From: JAIEPM01 sp964546815
GTDB taxonomy: Bacteria > Cyanobacteriota > Vampirovibrionia > Obscuribacterales > Obscuribacteraceae
DNA length: 64,000 bases
Reading direction: 5' to 3'
NCBI GenBank assembly: GCA_964546815.1
Contig: CAZJLR010000007.1
Span: 62,001 to 126,000 of the forward strand
Of this stretch, positions 7,169-15,586 are shown in pieces; the first letter of the stretch is position 1; each line of letters starts with the position of its first letter. Made by a program: the position numbers and the translations under genes. The notes below the pieces were generated by a model. The model saw only the letters and a list, made by a program, of their open reading frames with translations, was not told the origin of the DNA and did no database searches.

Positions 7169-9591
7169 CAATTCACATTGGGGTTGTGTTGGCCTGAAAA
7201 AAGTTGCTCAAGCCTCTTTAGAAATTGCGGACGATGACAGCAGTAATATTTTATTGGTAAATCCAATTTTTGTAGGTCGTATAGCGTAAGGCAATAAAGC
7301 AAGTTTCTGTTCGGAAACGATAAAACCGTATGAACACAATTCTCTCGAATAGTTACTGGTAATAATCCAAGGTCTCGGATCTTTGCTTCGCTCAAATATC
7401 GTAAACAGGCAGGGTCAATTTCTGTGTTCATGATATCAATAAATGGAAGCCCTGTTTGGAGCTCAAGAATTGCTTGCACCGCAATATGCGTCCTGCTTTT
7501 GTTTTCTTTGGTTTTCTCTTTAAGAGCAAGGAGTTTGCCGTTCCATTTTTCTCCGTTCCCATGAAAATTCAGCGAGGAAAAAACTCTTTCGCAGTTTCGG
7601 CATAGTTGCAAACACCCTCGCCACATTAGGTATGGTTCCGATGACCTTTCGCAACAAAGTGTACATGGCAGCATGAATTCATCCGGCCTAATCGATCTGC
7701 TTCCTTCCCCCGCTTGAAAGATTATCTTGATCTTTATACGGCTGACTAAATCTTGATCTGGATATAACAAGCACTTCTGTCCGTCTAACCCACGAGCAAA
7801 TTGCATGACTTGGTTATTAAACTGATCCAGTGCTTCCTTGTCTCTGGCCCATTCATTCAATGCGTCTGTTCTGTGGAATGATTCTGTATTAATCTTTGAT
7901 ATTTTGCCGCCTCTGTCGATAGTCACGTGCAACTCTGTTATGCCAGCGCTACGTGAGCTAAAGCAGGAACAAATTACATGCGATAGATTTAGATACCAGT
8001 GATGCCAGGCTCTTTCTGTATTGGATTCAGGTGACTTATCTTTGCCAAGGACCATCAAATAATTTGCATCCGCAAGGGAAAGTTCGATAGCTCCGCATAG
8101 CTGTACAACTCCAATAAATTGATTTGGGCCGATTGATCCGGCATAAATTCTTCCTGGATATCTATCAAAAGAAAAGGCGGCTTTTGCTTTTGGAGAGTTA
8201 ATCAGGAATTTCATTAGTCTTTTTTGTGACCATATGTAGCGATGCCACGGGCGTTCGCAAGCTTCAATCATTTCATTCCATGCCTGGAATAGGGATTCAT
8301 GATTAAGCTCAAGATTGGATTGCTTTTCCGTTATTTCTTCCATACGTATGTCGACCAGCAGTCCCATAAGGTTGTCGAGCAAATTTGGTTCTATTTCTCT
8401 TCTGTTCTTCAATAGACTAATTGCTTTTTCAAGGTAGAGGCGGTAGAAACTCCTCTTGTCTGGCTTTCGGAAGTCGCTTGGCACTGCTGCAAGCATGTAT
8501 TGGACCAGCCACGAGAGATTCCTTTGTTTTTGCTTTGCGCCGAGTTCTAACAACGTGGTCAGCGCTTCTCTGATTGGCTCTATGTGGGCAACAGATTTTA
8601 CATTTACCAGCTTATCCAGATCCATTGGTTGCGGTGGAAATGAGTTGGTGCGCGACCAAAAATCAACCAATTCCAAAAACAGCGAGGATAGGTCAGCATC
8701 GTCTTCGATCAACTCCTGGGCTCTCATAAGAAAAGCAATTCTATTGGAGTCGTTCAATCTGTGTTTGAAATGCTGCAAGAAAGTCTTTCGATTGTCTGTA
8801 GCCCACTTTTCTTCAGTCTGAGGGTCGGTCATGATCTCAACAAGCAATGGGAGTGTATCTGTATGCGGAATATCGAGAAATTTGCATTCATACCGAAGCC
8901 GTGCTTGAACAGCATACTCCCCCAGTTTCTGCCGGGATCCACGTCTCACGCAGTCCTCGAATCTTGAAAAAAGCTCAGCATCAATATGGTTGGGGACAGA
9001 CTGTAAACATGTAACTAGGTCTTCTACGGTTACCTTTGGCTTGCTGGGCCGGCGCTTAATTTCATATTCGAGCTCTTTCAAAAGGGTGCAAAACCTCTTG
9101 TAATTTTCATTGGTGTAATCTGACTGTCCAGTTTTGGTGATAGCCGGCGCGATACCGTGCTCCATATTCTCCAGCACCGCTCTAAGCTGTTGAGTGATTA
9201 GATTATCCGCGGAAAAATTACTGATGCGGTATTTTAGGATTGTGTCCAACTGATTAGCGGCAGTCTCAATCTTGCGGAAGCCTATCATCGCCTTGATATA
9301 CGCTTTTATCGTATATTCAACTGTTTCGTTGGGCGAATCACAGATGAGCAATACATTTTCGCGGATAGCTTGGAACACCCGCGTAACTTCATCTTCGGAC
9401 TTTCTGAGAATGAGTTGCTCGAATATCGATGCGATGTAAAAATCAACCTTTGCCAGATATTGATTTTCAGAAGATCTGAGAGACTGAAAAAATAGATTGA
9501 GTGGCACCCAGAGAGTTTCGTCTCCGCTGAGTGCGGCCTTTTTTGCTTCTTTAAGCAAGGCAATCATATCCTTGGTCTCTATGGGTTCCAT
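7168..9591 (-). CDS. Large hypothetical protein, CxxC/TonB-C-like (paralogue 2)
   Basis: The 807-residue product is the first gene of a two-gene operon with its paralogue. It shows the same order: about 480 residues of helical repeats (for example LDNLMGLLVDIRMEEITEK), a beta-rich segment with ITELHVTIDRGGKISKINTE and LLYPDQDLVSRIKIKIIFQ, a CTLC...CRNC pair of cysteine motifs, and a conserved C-terminal block (LSEAKIRDLGLLPVTIRE, NRNLLYCLTLYDLQKL). The TonB-C resemblance and zinc binding are inference from pattern; no catalytic motif is visible. There is no signal peptide, so a cytoplasmic location is likely. The ribosome-binding site is weak. The pair is flanked by intact relBE on one side and a relE remnant on the other. 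Confidence 0.7.
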   Translation of the reverse strand: MEPIETKDMIALLKEAKKAALSGDETLWVPLNLFFQSLRSSENQYLAKVDFYIASIFEQLILRKSEDEVTRVFQAIRENVLLICDSPNETVEYTIKAYIKAMIGFRKIETAANQLDTILKYRISNFSADNLITQQLRAVLENMEHGIAPAITKTGQSDYTNENYKRFCTLLKELEYEIKRRPSKPKVTVEDLVTCLQSVPNHIDAELFSRFEDCVRRGSRQKLGEYAVQARLRYECKFLDIPHTDTLPLLVEIMTDPQTEEKWATDNRKTFLQHFKHRLNDSNRIAFLMRAQELIEDDADLSSLFLELVDFWSRTNSFPPQPMDLDKLVNVKSVAHIEPIREALTTLLELGAKQKQRNLSWLVQYMLAAVPSDFRKPDKRSFYRLYLEKAISLLKNRREIEPNLLDNLMGLLVDIRMEEITEKQSNLELNHESLFQAWNEMIEACERPWHRYIWSQKRLMKFLINSPKAKAAFSFDRYPGRIYAGSIGPNQFIGVVQLCGAIELSLADANYLMVLGKDKSPESNTERAWHHWYLNLSHVICSCFSSRSAGITELHVTIDRGGKISKINTESFHRTDALNEWARDKEALDQFNNQVMQFARGLDGQKCLLYPDQDLVSRIKIKIIFQAGEGSRSIRPDEFMLPCTLCCERSSEPYLMWRGCLQLCRNCERVFSSLNFHGNGEKWNGKLLALKEKTKENKSRTHIAVQAILELQTGLPFIDIMNTEIDPACLRYLSEAKIRDLGLLPVTIRENCVHTVLSFPNRNLLYCLTLYDLQKLDLPIKYYCCHRPQFLKRLEQLFSGQHNPNVN

Positions 9592-9610
9592 GGTGATTAT
9601 CTCGACTTAC

Positions 9611-9671
9611 GAAAACTTGCGACCTTGTGGTGTTACTGAGTGCGTGACATGCGGGTAATTTGCCATATCGA
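9611..9671 (+). pseudogene. relE remnant
   Basis: This 61-bp stretch matches the centre of relE (4108-4168) at 55 of 61 positions by eye. Five of the six differences are C to T relative to the intact gene, and one of them turns an Arg codon (CGA) into a stop (TGA) in the original frame. Similarity ends abruptly at both sides. It is therefore a decayed fragment, direct in orientation with the intact gene 5.5 kb away. Confidence 0.8.
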
Positions 9672-9687
9672 AGGATGCATATGAAAG

Positions 9688-10212
9688 CTAGAAGACTTTC
9701 TTGAGCATCTTGCCTGTGCTTCTCAAGCCTTTCTTAACTCCATTGGTCGATACTTTTAATGCTTTCCCTGTGACTCCTACTGATACTTTAGCTGCTTTTA
9801 TGGTAGCACCAGTTGCTACTTTGCCAGTCTTGATCGTCGCGCCAGTTACTACCTTGCCTGCTTTGATAGTGGCGCCGGTTGCTACTTTGCCAGTCTTGAT
9901 CGTTGCGCCAGTTGTTACCTTGCCCGCCTTGATGGTGGCGCCGGTTGCTACTTTGCCGGTCTTAATCGTCGCGCCAGTTGCTAGCTTGCCTGCCTTGATG
10001 GTGGCGCCGGTTGCTACCTTGCCTGTCTTGATCGTCGCACCCGTAACCACTTTTCCAGCCTTAACTGTCGCGCCGGCCGATACTTTCACTGCTTTAGTTA
10101 TCGGTCCATTGTGTTTGGAGTTTTTAGAGACACTACCTTTGACGTACTCAGCGTAGGAAGGCGCGGCGATGAAAGCCAATACCAAAAGCAAAAGCCACAG
10201 GATCTTTTTCAT
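9688..10212 (-). CDS. Secreted 11-residue-repeat basic protein
   Basis: The 174-residue product has a strong signal peptide (KKILWLLLLVLAFIAAPSYA). After a short linker, about ten tandem 11-residue units follow between residues 45 and 155, consensus GATIKxGKVxT, where x at position 6 alternates Thr/Ala so that a 22-residue higher-order period is visible. The C-terminus is strongly basic (GVKKGLRSTGKMLKKVF). There are almost no acidic or aromatic residues in the repeats. Eleven-residue (hendecad) repeats of Lys, Thr, Val and Gly recall synuclein and LEA proteins, which form amphipathic helices on membranes; that comparison is inference. No enzymatic motif is present. DNA copies of the repeat differ mostly at third positions, so the array is maintained as protein. 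Confidence 0.75.
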   Translation of the reverse strand: MKKILWLLLLVLAFIAAPSYAEYVKGSVSKNSKHNGPITKAVKVSAGATVKAGKVVTGATIKTGKVATGATIKAGKLATGATIKTGKVATGATIKAGKVTTGATIKTGKVATGATIKAGKVVTGATIKTGKVATGATIKAAKVSVGVTGKALKVSTNGVKKGLRSTGKMLKKVF

Positions 10213-10550
10213 AACCTCTCCATTTTGTTTCCATCTTCAAATTTCTGAGTTCAGCACTGAAGACGAGGCGCTCTCAAGCGCAATTGTGCGTGTCTCTGGC
10301 GTCTCCAGATTCACTAATTATGATGCCACTCCGAACAAGTTTCAACCGTGGGTAAAATCCACCCAACTGAAACAGCCCAAGTCCAAAGGTTTCCGAAAGG
10401 AGGTACCTTGCTAAAATCAACGCTTGGAACTGGAATACTTGTCTTCGTGCTGAAGCTAAGGGCGACGCATGGCGTCGCCCTTACAGTTTCATTGAGCCGG
10501 GTTTTGACGGCATTATTGAGCCGGGTGTAGGCGGCTTTGTTGAGCCAGGT
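10213..10550. other. Intergenic region with strong SD, palindrome and tandem repeats
   Basis: Between the repeat protein (start 10212) and the end of lpdA (10551) there is no confident gene. AAAGGAGGT at 10397-10404 is followed by TTG at 10408, opening a 40-codon frame (LKSTLGTGILVFVLKL at its start) that then runs through a dispersed palindrome and a tandem array before stopping at 10530. It may be a leader fragment cut off by repeat insertion. Confidence 0.4.
10460..10480. repeat. Dispersed GGGCGACGC palindrome (single copy)
   Basis: A 9-bp stem GGGCGACGC/GCGTCGCCC with a 3-base loop (ATG in this orientation). It is the first of about ten copies in this window; see also 16754, 22391, 22821, 28252 and 40967. 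Confidence 0.85.
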
Positions 10551-10562
10551 TTAGACGGCGGT
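10491..10562. repeat. Three 24-bp tandem repeats at the 3' end of lpdA
   Basis: Units begin at 10491, 10515 and 10539, each starting (A/G)TTGAGCC(G/A)GGT and ending with a (G)ACGGC-like segment. The last unit covers the stop codon of lpdA, so the array looks like expansion of the gene's last bases into the downstream spacer. Confidence 0.75.
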
Positions 10563-11987
10563 GGTTTCGCGTTTGGCTTGGCGTTCGATGCGGCTGAGGG
10601 CTGCTTGGGCGCTTTCCATGATGGTTTCGGAAAGGGTTGGGTGAGTGTGGATGGAGACTGCGAGGTCTTCCAGCACGGCGCCCATTTCGATTGCTACGGC
10701 TGCTTCTGAAACCAGTTCGCCGGCGCGTGGTCCGACAAGTCCAATACCAAGTACTTGCGTTGTTGCAGGGTCGTATAGAACTTTTGTTTGACCAGTTGGT
10801 TCGGCAAGTGTGTGTGCACGCCCATTGGCTGACCATGGTAGTTTTGCTGTGCCGACTTCGATGCCTTTTGCTTTGGCTTCGTTATCTGTAAGTCCGACAT
10901 ACGCAATTTCTGGCTGTGTAAATACAACAGCTGGAATTACGCGATTGTCGAATACCGATTTCTTTCCTGCGATAACTTCAGCAGCGACCATGCCCTGGCG
11001 AATGGCTCTGTGAGCCAACATTGGTTGTCCAGAAACATCGCCGATGGCGAAGAAACGTTTTTCGGATGTGCGGCACTCTTCATCAATTACGATAAATCCG
11101 TGATCGTCAATTTTGACACCACATTGTTCCAAATCTAAATTGTCGGTGTTTGGTCTACGACCAACCGAAACTAGAACGCGGTCGAATGTGGCATCAGCAG
11201 GGGCGTCTTTACCTTCGAAGTAGGCTTTGACTGCTTTGCCTGTGTCTTCAATCTTGGTGACTTTGGTGCTGAGGTAAATTGCTTTCAGTGTAGATTGCAA
11301 ATGTGTTTGCAATGGTCTGACCAGGTCTCTATCAACACCGGGAAGCAATCCGTCTGTCATTTCCACAACAGTTACTTCAGTGCCAAGCGCGGCATAAACG
11401 GTCGCCATTTCTAGCCCGATGTATCCACCGCCGACAATGAGCAGAGTCTTTGGAATATCTTGCAGAGCAAGAGCGCCAGACGAATCCATTACACGCGGTG
11501 AGCCGATATCAAACATCTTTGGCATAACTGGACGTGAACCAGTGGCGATTATGCATTGTTTGAATTTGATGCGAACAGCTGATTCGCCGTCTGGTGCTAC
11601 GCGTACATTGCGATTGTCGATGAAGCGAGCATTGCCTCGTACAATCTCAACACCAGCGCTCTTGCACTTACCTGCGATGCCTGCGGAGAGTTTGTCTAGA
11701 ATGCTTTCTTTCCAACCGCGCAGTTTGTCCAATTCAATTTTTACAGGACCAAAATTCAATCCAAAACTTTCAGCTGCTTTTGCTTCGCCTATAACTTCGG
11801 CCGCGTGCAACAAAGCTTTTGATGGAATGCAACCGACATGCAAACATGTGCCGCCTGGCTTTGGACCAGCTTCTACAAGGATGCACTTCACGCCTAGTTC
11901 TGCAGCTCGAAGTGCTGCAGTGTAACCACCGGGACCTGCGCCAATGATGACGAGGGTGGTTTCTGTGACCATATCTCCAACAACCAT
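10551..11987 (-). CDS. lpdA: Dihydrolipoyl dehydrogenase (E3)
   Basis: The 478-residue flavoprotein reoxidises dihydrolipoyl groups of the E2 subunit with NAD+. FAD-binding VIIGAGPGGYTAALRAAELG lies at residues 13-32, followed by the redox-active disulfide GGTCLHVGCIPSK (two Cys, four residues between). A second Rossmann motif, LLIVGGGYIGLEMA, binds NAD, the FAD-contacting FAIGDVSGQPMLAHRA lies near residue 310, and the C-terminal HTHPTLSE carries the active-site His/Glu of the dimer partner. GGAG lies 8 bases before the ATG. It is the last gene of the pdhA-pdhB-pdhC-lpdA operon, 3 bases after pdhC. Length is normal for the family. Confidence 0.95.
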   Translation of the reverse strand: MVVGDMVTETTLVIIGAGPGGYTAALRAAELGVKCILVEAGPKPGGTCLHVGCIPSKALLHAAEVIGEAKAAESFGLNFGPVKIELDKLRGWKESILDKLSAGIAGKCKSAGVEIVRGNARFIDNRNVRVAPDGESAVRIKFKQCIIATGSRPVMPKMFDIGSPRVMDSSGALALQDIPKTLLIVGGGYIGLEMATVYAALGTEVTVVEMTDGLLPGVDRDLVRPLQTHLQSTLKAIYLSTKVTKIEDTGKAVKAYFEGKDAPADATFDRVLVSVGRRPNTDNLDLEQCGVKIDDHGFIVIDEECRTSEKRFFAIGDVSGQPMLAHRAIRQGMVAAEVIAGKKSVFDNRVIPAVVFTQPEIAYVGLTDNEAKAKGIEVGTAKLPWSANGRAHTLAEPTGQTKVLYDPATTQVLGIGLVGPRAGELVSEAAVAIEMGAVLEDLAVSIHTHPTLSETIMESAQAALSRIERQAKRETTAV

Positions 11988-11990
11988 GGT

Positions 11991-13385
11991 TTAAGACTCC
12001 AATAAAAGTTTGAAGGGATCTTCCAAGCAATCTGAAACGTGCCTTACGAACATGGCAGCTTCTGCACCGTCAGCGACGCGATGGTCAAATGATAGGGTTA
12101 CGTTCAGTATGTTTCTGATGACGATTTCGCCATCTTTCACTACTGGTTGCAACTTCGATTTCGCCATGCCAAAAATGCCTACTTCGGGGTAATTAACCAT
12201 CGGCATCATTCCGGTGCCGCCAATGGCACCAATGTTAGTGATGGTGAATGTGCCGCCTTGAAGTCTTTCAAGTTCGATTTTTCCGTCTCTGGTTTTTTGT
12301 GCCAGGTCGGCTAGTTCAACTGAAAGTTCAACGATGTTTTTCTTGTCTACATCTTTGATTACCGGCACGATGAGCCCGCGTTCTGTAGCCACTGCAACAC
12401 CAATGTTGTAATAGCGTTTCATAACGATTTCGCTTGTGCTTTCGTCGAGGCTCGAATTGAATTGAGGGAATTTTTTCAATCCACTTACGATTGCTTTGAG
12501 TGCAAGCACTGTCAAAGTCAATTTGCCGCCTTTTGTCGCGACAGCTTTTTCGTGCTTGGCGCGGTAGGCTTCCATGTCTGTGATGTCTATCTGGTCGAAG
12601 TGCGCAACATGTGGCACGTGTGTCCATGATTGAGTCATGTTGATTGCGATGCGGCGGCGTAGTGAACGTAGCGGCACGCGATCTACCGGACCAAATTTGG
12701 AGAAGTCTGGCAATACAACAGGAGTAACTGTGAGTGGTTCGCGGCTTAGCGATTCACCCTGTTCTTCTTTTGTTTGCGCTCCCCGAGCGGCTGGTGAGTG
12801 GCGGTGAGTTGCCGGTGTGCTGGCTGGAGCTTGTTGCTGGTTTGAACGAAGGGTGGAAGGAACGCCTTCGGCGAATCCTCTAATGTCTTCTTTCAAAACG
12901 CGACCGCCTGGGCCTGATCCTTTTATCATCCTTATATCAACGCCCATTTCTCTGGCAAGGCGTCGAGTTGCAGGTGCTGCTGGAACTGGTCCGCTGAAAT
13001 TGATTAGCGGGGCATCGGCGAGTGCAGCTGAGCTGCGTCCGTTGCCACCGCCAATTCCGATTTCACCAACTGCTTTTGCTGCAGGTGCTGCTTTCGCTGC
13101 TGAAGCAGAGCTTGCTGCTTCGGGCTGCTTTGCAGGAGCGGCTGCACCACTTGTGTTGAAAGTGATCATTACGTTGCCGACTTTGGCGTTGTCTCCGACT
13201 TTCACAAAAAGCTTTTCGACAATTCCGGTGCAAGGCGCTGTAATTTCAACAACCGCTTTGTCTGTTTCTACATCAAATATAGGCTGATATTCTTTGACAG
13301 CATCGCCTTCTTTGACTTTTACTGCCAGCACTTCAGCTTCGTGTATTCCTTCACCTACGTCGGGAAGTTTGAATTCGAACACCAT
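11991..13385 (-). CDS. pdhC: 2-oxo acid dehydrogenase E2, dihydrolipoyl acyltransferase
   Basis: The 464-residue E2 core subunit moves acyl groups from E1 to CoA. Residues 1-78 form one lipoyl domain with the lipoylated Lys in DVETDKAVVEI. An Ala-rich flexible linker follows, then a peripheral subunit-binding domain (APATRRLAREMGVDIRMIKG, GPGGRVLKEDI) and another linker. From about residue 230 is the catalytic domain, ending with FDHRVADGAEA, the His-x3-Asp-Gly acyltransferase motif. AGGAG lies 9 bases before the ATG. The gene lies between pdhB (30-base gap) and lpdA. Pyruvate is the likeliest substrate, but a branched-chain 2-oxo acid complex cannot be excluded from sequence alone. Confidence 0.92.
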   Translation of the reverse strand: MVFEFKLPDVGEGIHEAEVLAVKVKEGDAVKEYQPIFDVETDKAVVEITAPCTGIVEKLFVKVGDNAKVGNVMITFNTSGAAAPAKQPEAASSASAAKAAPAAKAVGEIGIGGGNGRSSAALADAPLINFSGPVPAAPATRRLAREMGVDIRMIKGSGPGGRVLKEDIRGFAEGVPSTLRSNQQQAPASTPATHRHSPAARGAQTKEEQGESLSREPLTVTPVVLPDFSKFGPVDRVPLRSLRRRIAINMTQSWTHVPHVAHFDQIDITDMEAYRAKHEKAVATKGGKLTLTVLALKAIVSGLKKFPQFNSSLDESTSEIVMKRYYNIGVAVATERGLIVPVIKDVDKKNIVELSVELADLAQKTRDGKIELERLQGGTFTITNIGAIGGTGMMPMVNYPEVGIFGMAKSKLQPVVKDGEIVIRNILNVTLSFDHRVADGAEAAMFVRHVSDCLEDPFKLLLES

Positions 13386-13415
13386 CCTTGAATACTCCTA
13401 ATTTGATAGATGCGA

Positions 13416-14396
13416 TCAGTAAGAAAGAACTTCTCTGGCTGCGTTGACGATTTTGTCAGCGTCAGGAAGGAATTGTCTTTCTCTTGCAAAATAAGGAATC
13501 GGCACGTCGTAGCCGGTGACACGCTTGATTGGTGCTTCCAGATACATGAGTGCGTGCTCGTTGATGCGGGCGATGACTTCAGAGCCGACGCCGCAGCTGC
13601 GTGGTCCTTCGTGGATTACTACTGCTTTGCCTGTTTTCTTGATCGAGTTAACGATTGCTTCTGTGTCCATCGGGTTAACACTGAGCAAGTCGATGATTTC
13701 CGGCTTTACGCCGTCTTCGTCTTCGAGTACTTCAGCTGCGTCGATGGTGGCACGAACCGATGCGCCGTAGGAAATGAGTGTGATTTCTTTTCCTTCTTGC
13801 ACAATTTGGGCTCTGCCGATTGGCATGGTTTCAATCGCTTCTGGCACTTCTTCGCGGAATAAGCGGTAGAGTGATTTCGGCTCATAGAAAATGACCGGGT
13901 CTGGATCTTGAATTGCAGCGTGCAACAAGGCGCGTGCAACGCGAGGACCAGAAGGCATTACTACTTTCAATCCTGGTGAATGTACATAGATGGCTTCACG
14001 GCTTTCGCTGTGGTGCTCGATGGCGCGAATGCCACCGCCTGATGGGCAGCGCAATACCATTGGTACTGTGTATCTGCCGCGTGTGCGATTGCGGAATCTT
14101 GCGGCGTGCATTTCAATTTGGTGGTAGGCGTAATATTCAAATCCGCTGAATTGCATTTCTGCAACCGGACGCAATCCATATAGCGCCATGCCGATTGCTG
14201 TACCGACGATGCCTGCTTCAGCAAGTGGTGTATCGATTACGCGCTTGTCGCCATATTTTGCGTGCAAGCCTTCGGTGACACGAAACACACCTTCGTCTTG
14301 ACCAACGTCTTCGCCCATGACGATGACGTTTTTGTCGCGTTCCATTGCTTCGTTTAGAGCGAGGTTAATCGCTTTTGCCATGTTCATTTCAGCCAT
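13416..14396 (-). CDS. pdhB: 2-oxo acid dehydrogenase E1 beta subunit
   Basis: The 326-residue beta subunit completes the thiamine-diphosphate site of the E1 heterotetramer. It has the N-terminal ALNEAMERDKNVIVMGEDVG segment with the conserved Glu, the RVIDTPLAEAGIVGTAIGMAL motif, QFSGFEYYAYHQIEMHAARF, and a C-terminal transketolase-type domain (EAEVLED..., AVVIHEGPRSCGVGSEV, APIKRVTGYDVPIPY). Length and motif order are typical. It follows pdhA by 2 bases, with AAGGGTGG as ribosome-binding site overlapping the end of pdhA, so the two subunits are probably translationally coupled for equal output. Confidence 0.93.
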   Translation of the reverse strand: MAEMNMAKAINLALNEAMERDKNVIVMGEDVGQDEGVFRVTEGLHAKYGDKRVIDTPLAEAGIVGTAIGMALYGLRPVAEMQFSGFEYYAYHQIEMHAARFRNRTRGRYTVPMVLRCPSGGGIRAIEHHSESREAIYVHSPGLKVVMPSGPRVARALLHAAIQDPDPVIFYEPKSLYRLFREEVPEAIETMPIGRAQIVQEGKEITLISYGASVRATIDAAEVLEDEDGVKPEIIDLLSVNPMDTEAIVNSIKKTGKAVVIHEGPRSCGVGSEVIARINEHALMYLEAPIKRVTGYDVPIPYFARERQFLPDADKIVNAAREVLSY

Positions 14397-14398
14397 TG

Positions 14399-15535
14399 TT
14401 AGCCACCCTTCCCTACAACGCTTTTTTCAGTTGTTTTTTCAGATGTGTCGATGCCCAAATGTTTTGCCAACTCTTCTCGTTGTTCGATAAGGTGATTTGG
14501 CATTGTTGTGTACAAGTGATCAAACATAACCAACGGATTTGATAGTGGCTCGTGCTTGCAAGCTTCTTCTGCGTTGGCGATTGCTTCGTTAAGTCTATTT
14601 TCGATTTCTTCTTCCATAGTCTTAAGGTCTGCATCGGTGAGAACTTTTTTGGTCTTCAAATATTTTTCGAAGCGAACCAGTGGTTCCTTCGCCAACCAGG
14701 TAGCGCACTCTTCGTCAGAGCGATAACGTGTCGGGTCATCTGAAGTTGTGTGCGGTGTGTAGCGGTAGGTAACTGCTTCAACAAGTGTCGGACCTTCGCC
14801 GCGGCGGGCGCGATCAACAGCTTCTTTTGTAGCAACATAGACTGCAAGCACATCGTTGCCGTCGACTCTGATGCCTGGCATGCCGTATGCAATTGCTCTT
14901 TGTGCGATTGTTTCGTTGCGCATTTGTTTGTGCAATGGCACCGAAATCGCGTATTGATTGTTGAGGCAAACAAAAACTACAGGTGCTTGGAACACAGATG
15001 CGAAGTTAAGCGCTTCGTGGCAATCGCCTTCTGATGAAGCTCCGTCGCCGAAGTATGTCATCACAACATTGTTGTCGCCTTTGATGTTGTTTGCCATGCC
15101 GATGCCTGCTGCGTGCAGCAATTGGCTTGCAATCGGCACTGAAATCGGCAAATCGTTTACGCCAACTGGTGGCTGCGCGCCTTCCTCAAACCCCATCCAG
15201 TATGTGAGCACTGTCTCAAGTGTCCAACCGCGATAGAGGAAGCCGGCTAGCTCTCTGTATGCTGGAACATGCCAGTCATTCTTCCCGATGTTCACCACAG
15301 AGCCAAGGCTGATTGCCTCGTGTCCTGATGATTGTGGGAATGTACCGATGCGTCCCTGACGTTGCAACTTTAACAAGCGCTCATCAGTTCGCCTTGCGGT
15401 GAGCATCCAGCGGTACATCTCTTTAAGTAGTTTTGCGTCCAATTTCGGTTCGAGTTTTGTGTCCACTTCCCCGTTTTCATTGAGGATGGACAGGTACTCT
15501 AGTGTGAATGGAAGCTCAATCGGTGTTCTTGGCAT
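14399..15535 (-). CDS. pdhA: 2-oxo acid dehydrogenase E1 alpha subunit
   Basis: The 378-residue alpha subunit binds thiamine diphosphate and decarboxylates the 2-oxo acid. The cofactor motif GDGASSEGDCHEALNFA...NNQYAIS is complete (GDG to NN). Upstream are RRTDERLLKLQRQGRIGTFP and the QSSGHEAISLGS segment, and downstream YRYTPHTTSDDPTRYRS, which carries the phosphorylation-loop-like region of the family. AGGA lies 9 bases before the ATG. It is the first gene of the operon and is divergent from lipA, whose product makes the lipoyl cofactor that pdhC needs. A small inverted repeat lies 33-51 bases upstream of the start. Pyruvate versus branched-chain specificity is unresolved. Confidence 0.93.
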   Translation of the reverse strand: MPRTPIELPFTLEYLSILNENGEVDTKLEPKLDAKLLKEMYRWMLTARRTDERLLKLQRQGRIGTFPQSSGHEAISLGSVVNIGKNDWHVPAYRELAGFLYRGWTLETVLTYWMGFEEGAQPPVGVNDLPISVPIASQLLHAAGIGMANNIKGDNNVVMTYFGDGASSEGDCHEALNFASVFQAPVVFVCLNNQYAISVPLHKQMRNETIAQRAIAYGMPGIRVDGNDVLAVYVATKEAVDRARRGEGPTLVEAVTYRYTPHTTSDDPTRYRSDEECATWLAKEPLVRFEKYLKTKKVLTDADLKTMEEEIENRLNEAIANAEEACKHEPLSNPLVMFDHLYTTMPNHLIEQREELAKHLGIDTSEKTTEKSVVGKGG

Positions 15536-15567
15536 GTCTGATTGTCCTGTGTATTACCTGAAGAAAT

Positions 15568-15586
15568 CCTGACAGTTTTTGTCAGG
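15568..15586. promoter_or_regulatory. Inverted repeat in the pdhA-lipA divergent region
   Basis: CCTGACA (15568-15574) and TGTCAGG (15580-15586) are separated by 5 bases, flanked by AAT and TTT. It lies between the divergent pdhA and lipA starts and could be an operator or part of the pdhA leader. No protein can be named. Confidence 0.4.

Noticed and set aside
9701..10156. A 151-codon forward frame opposite the 11-residue-repeat gene (hydrophobic Leu-Pro-Val-Ala repeats)
   Set aside because: It is the mirror image of a repetitive gene that has a signal peptide on the other strand; the forward frame has no ribosome-binding site and no domain.
10551..15535. Reading the E1-E2-E3 operon as an acetoin dehydrogenase cluster
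   Set aside because: No acetoin-specific gene (acoR, acoX) is adjacent, and the divergent lipA fits a central 2-oxo acid dehydrogenase.
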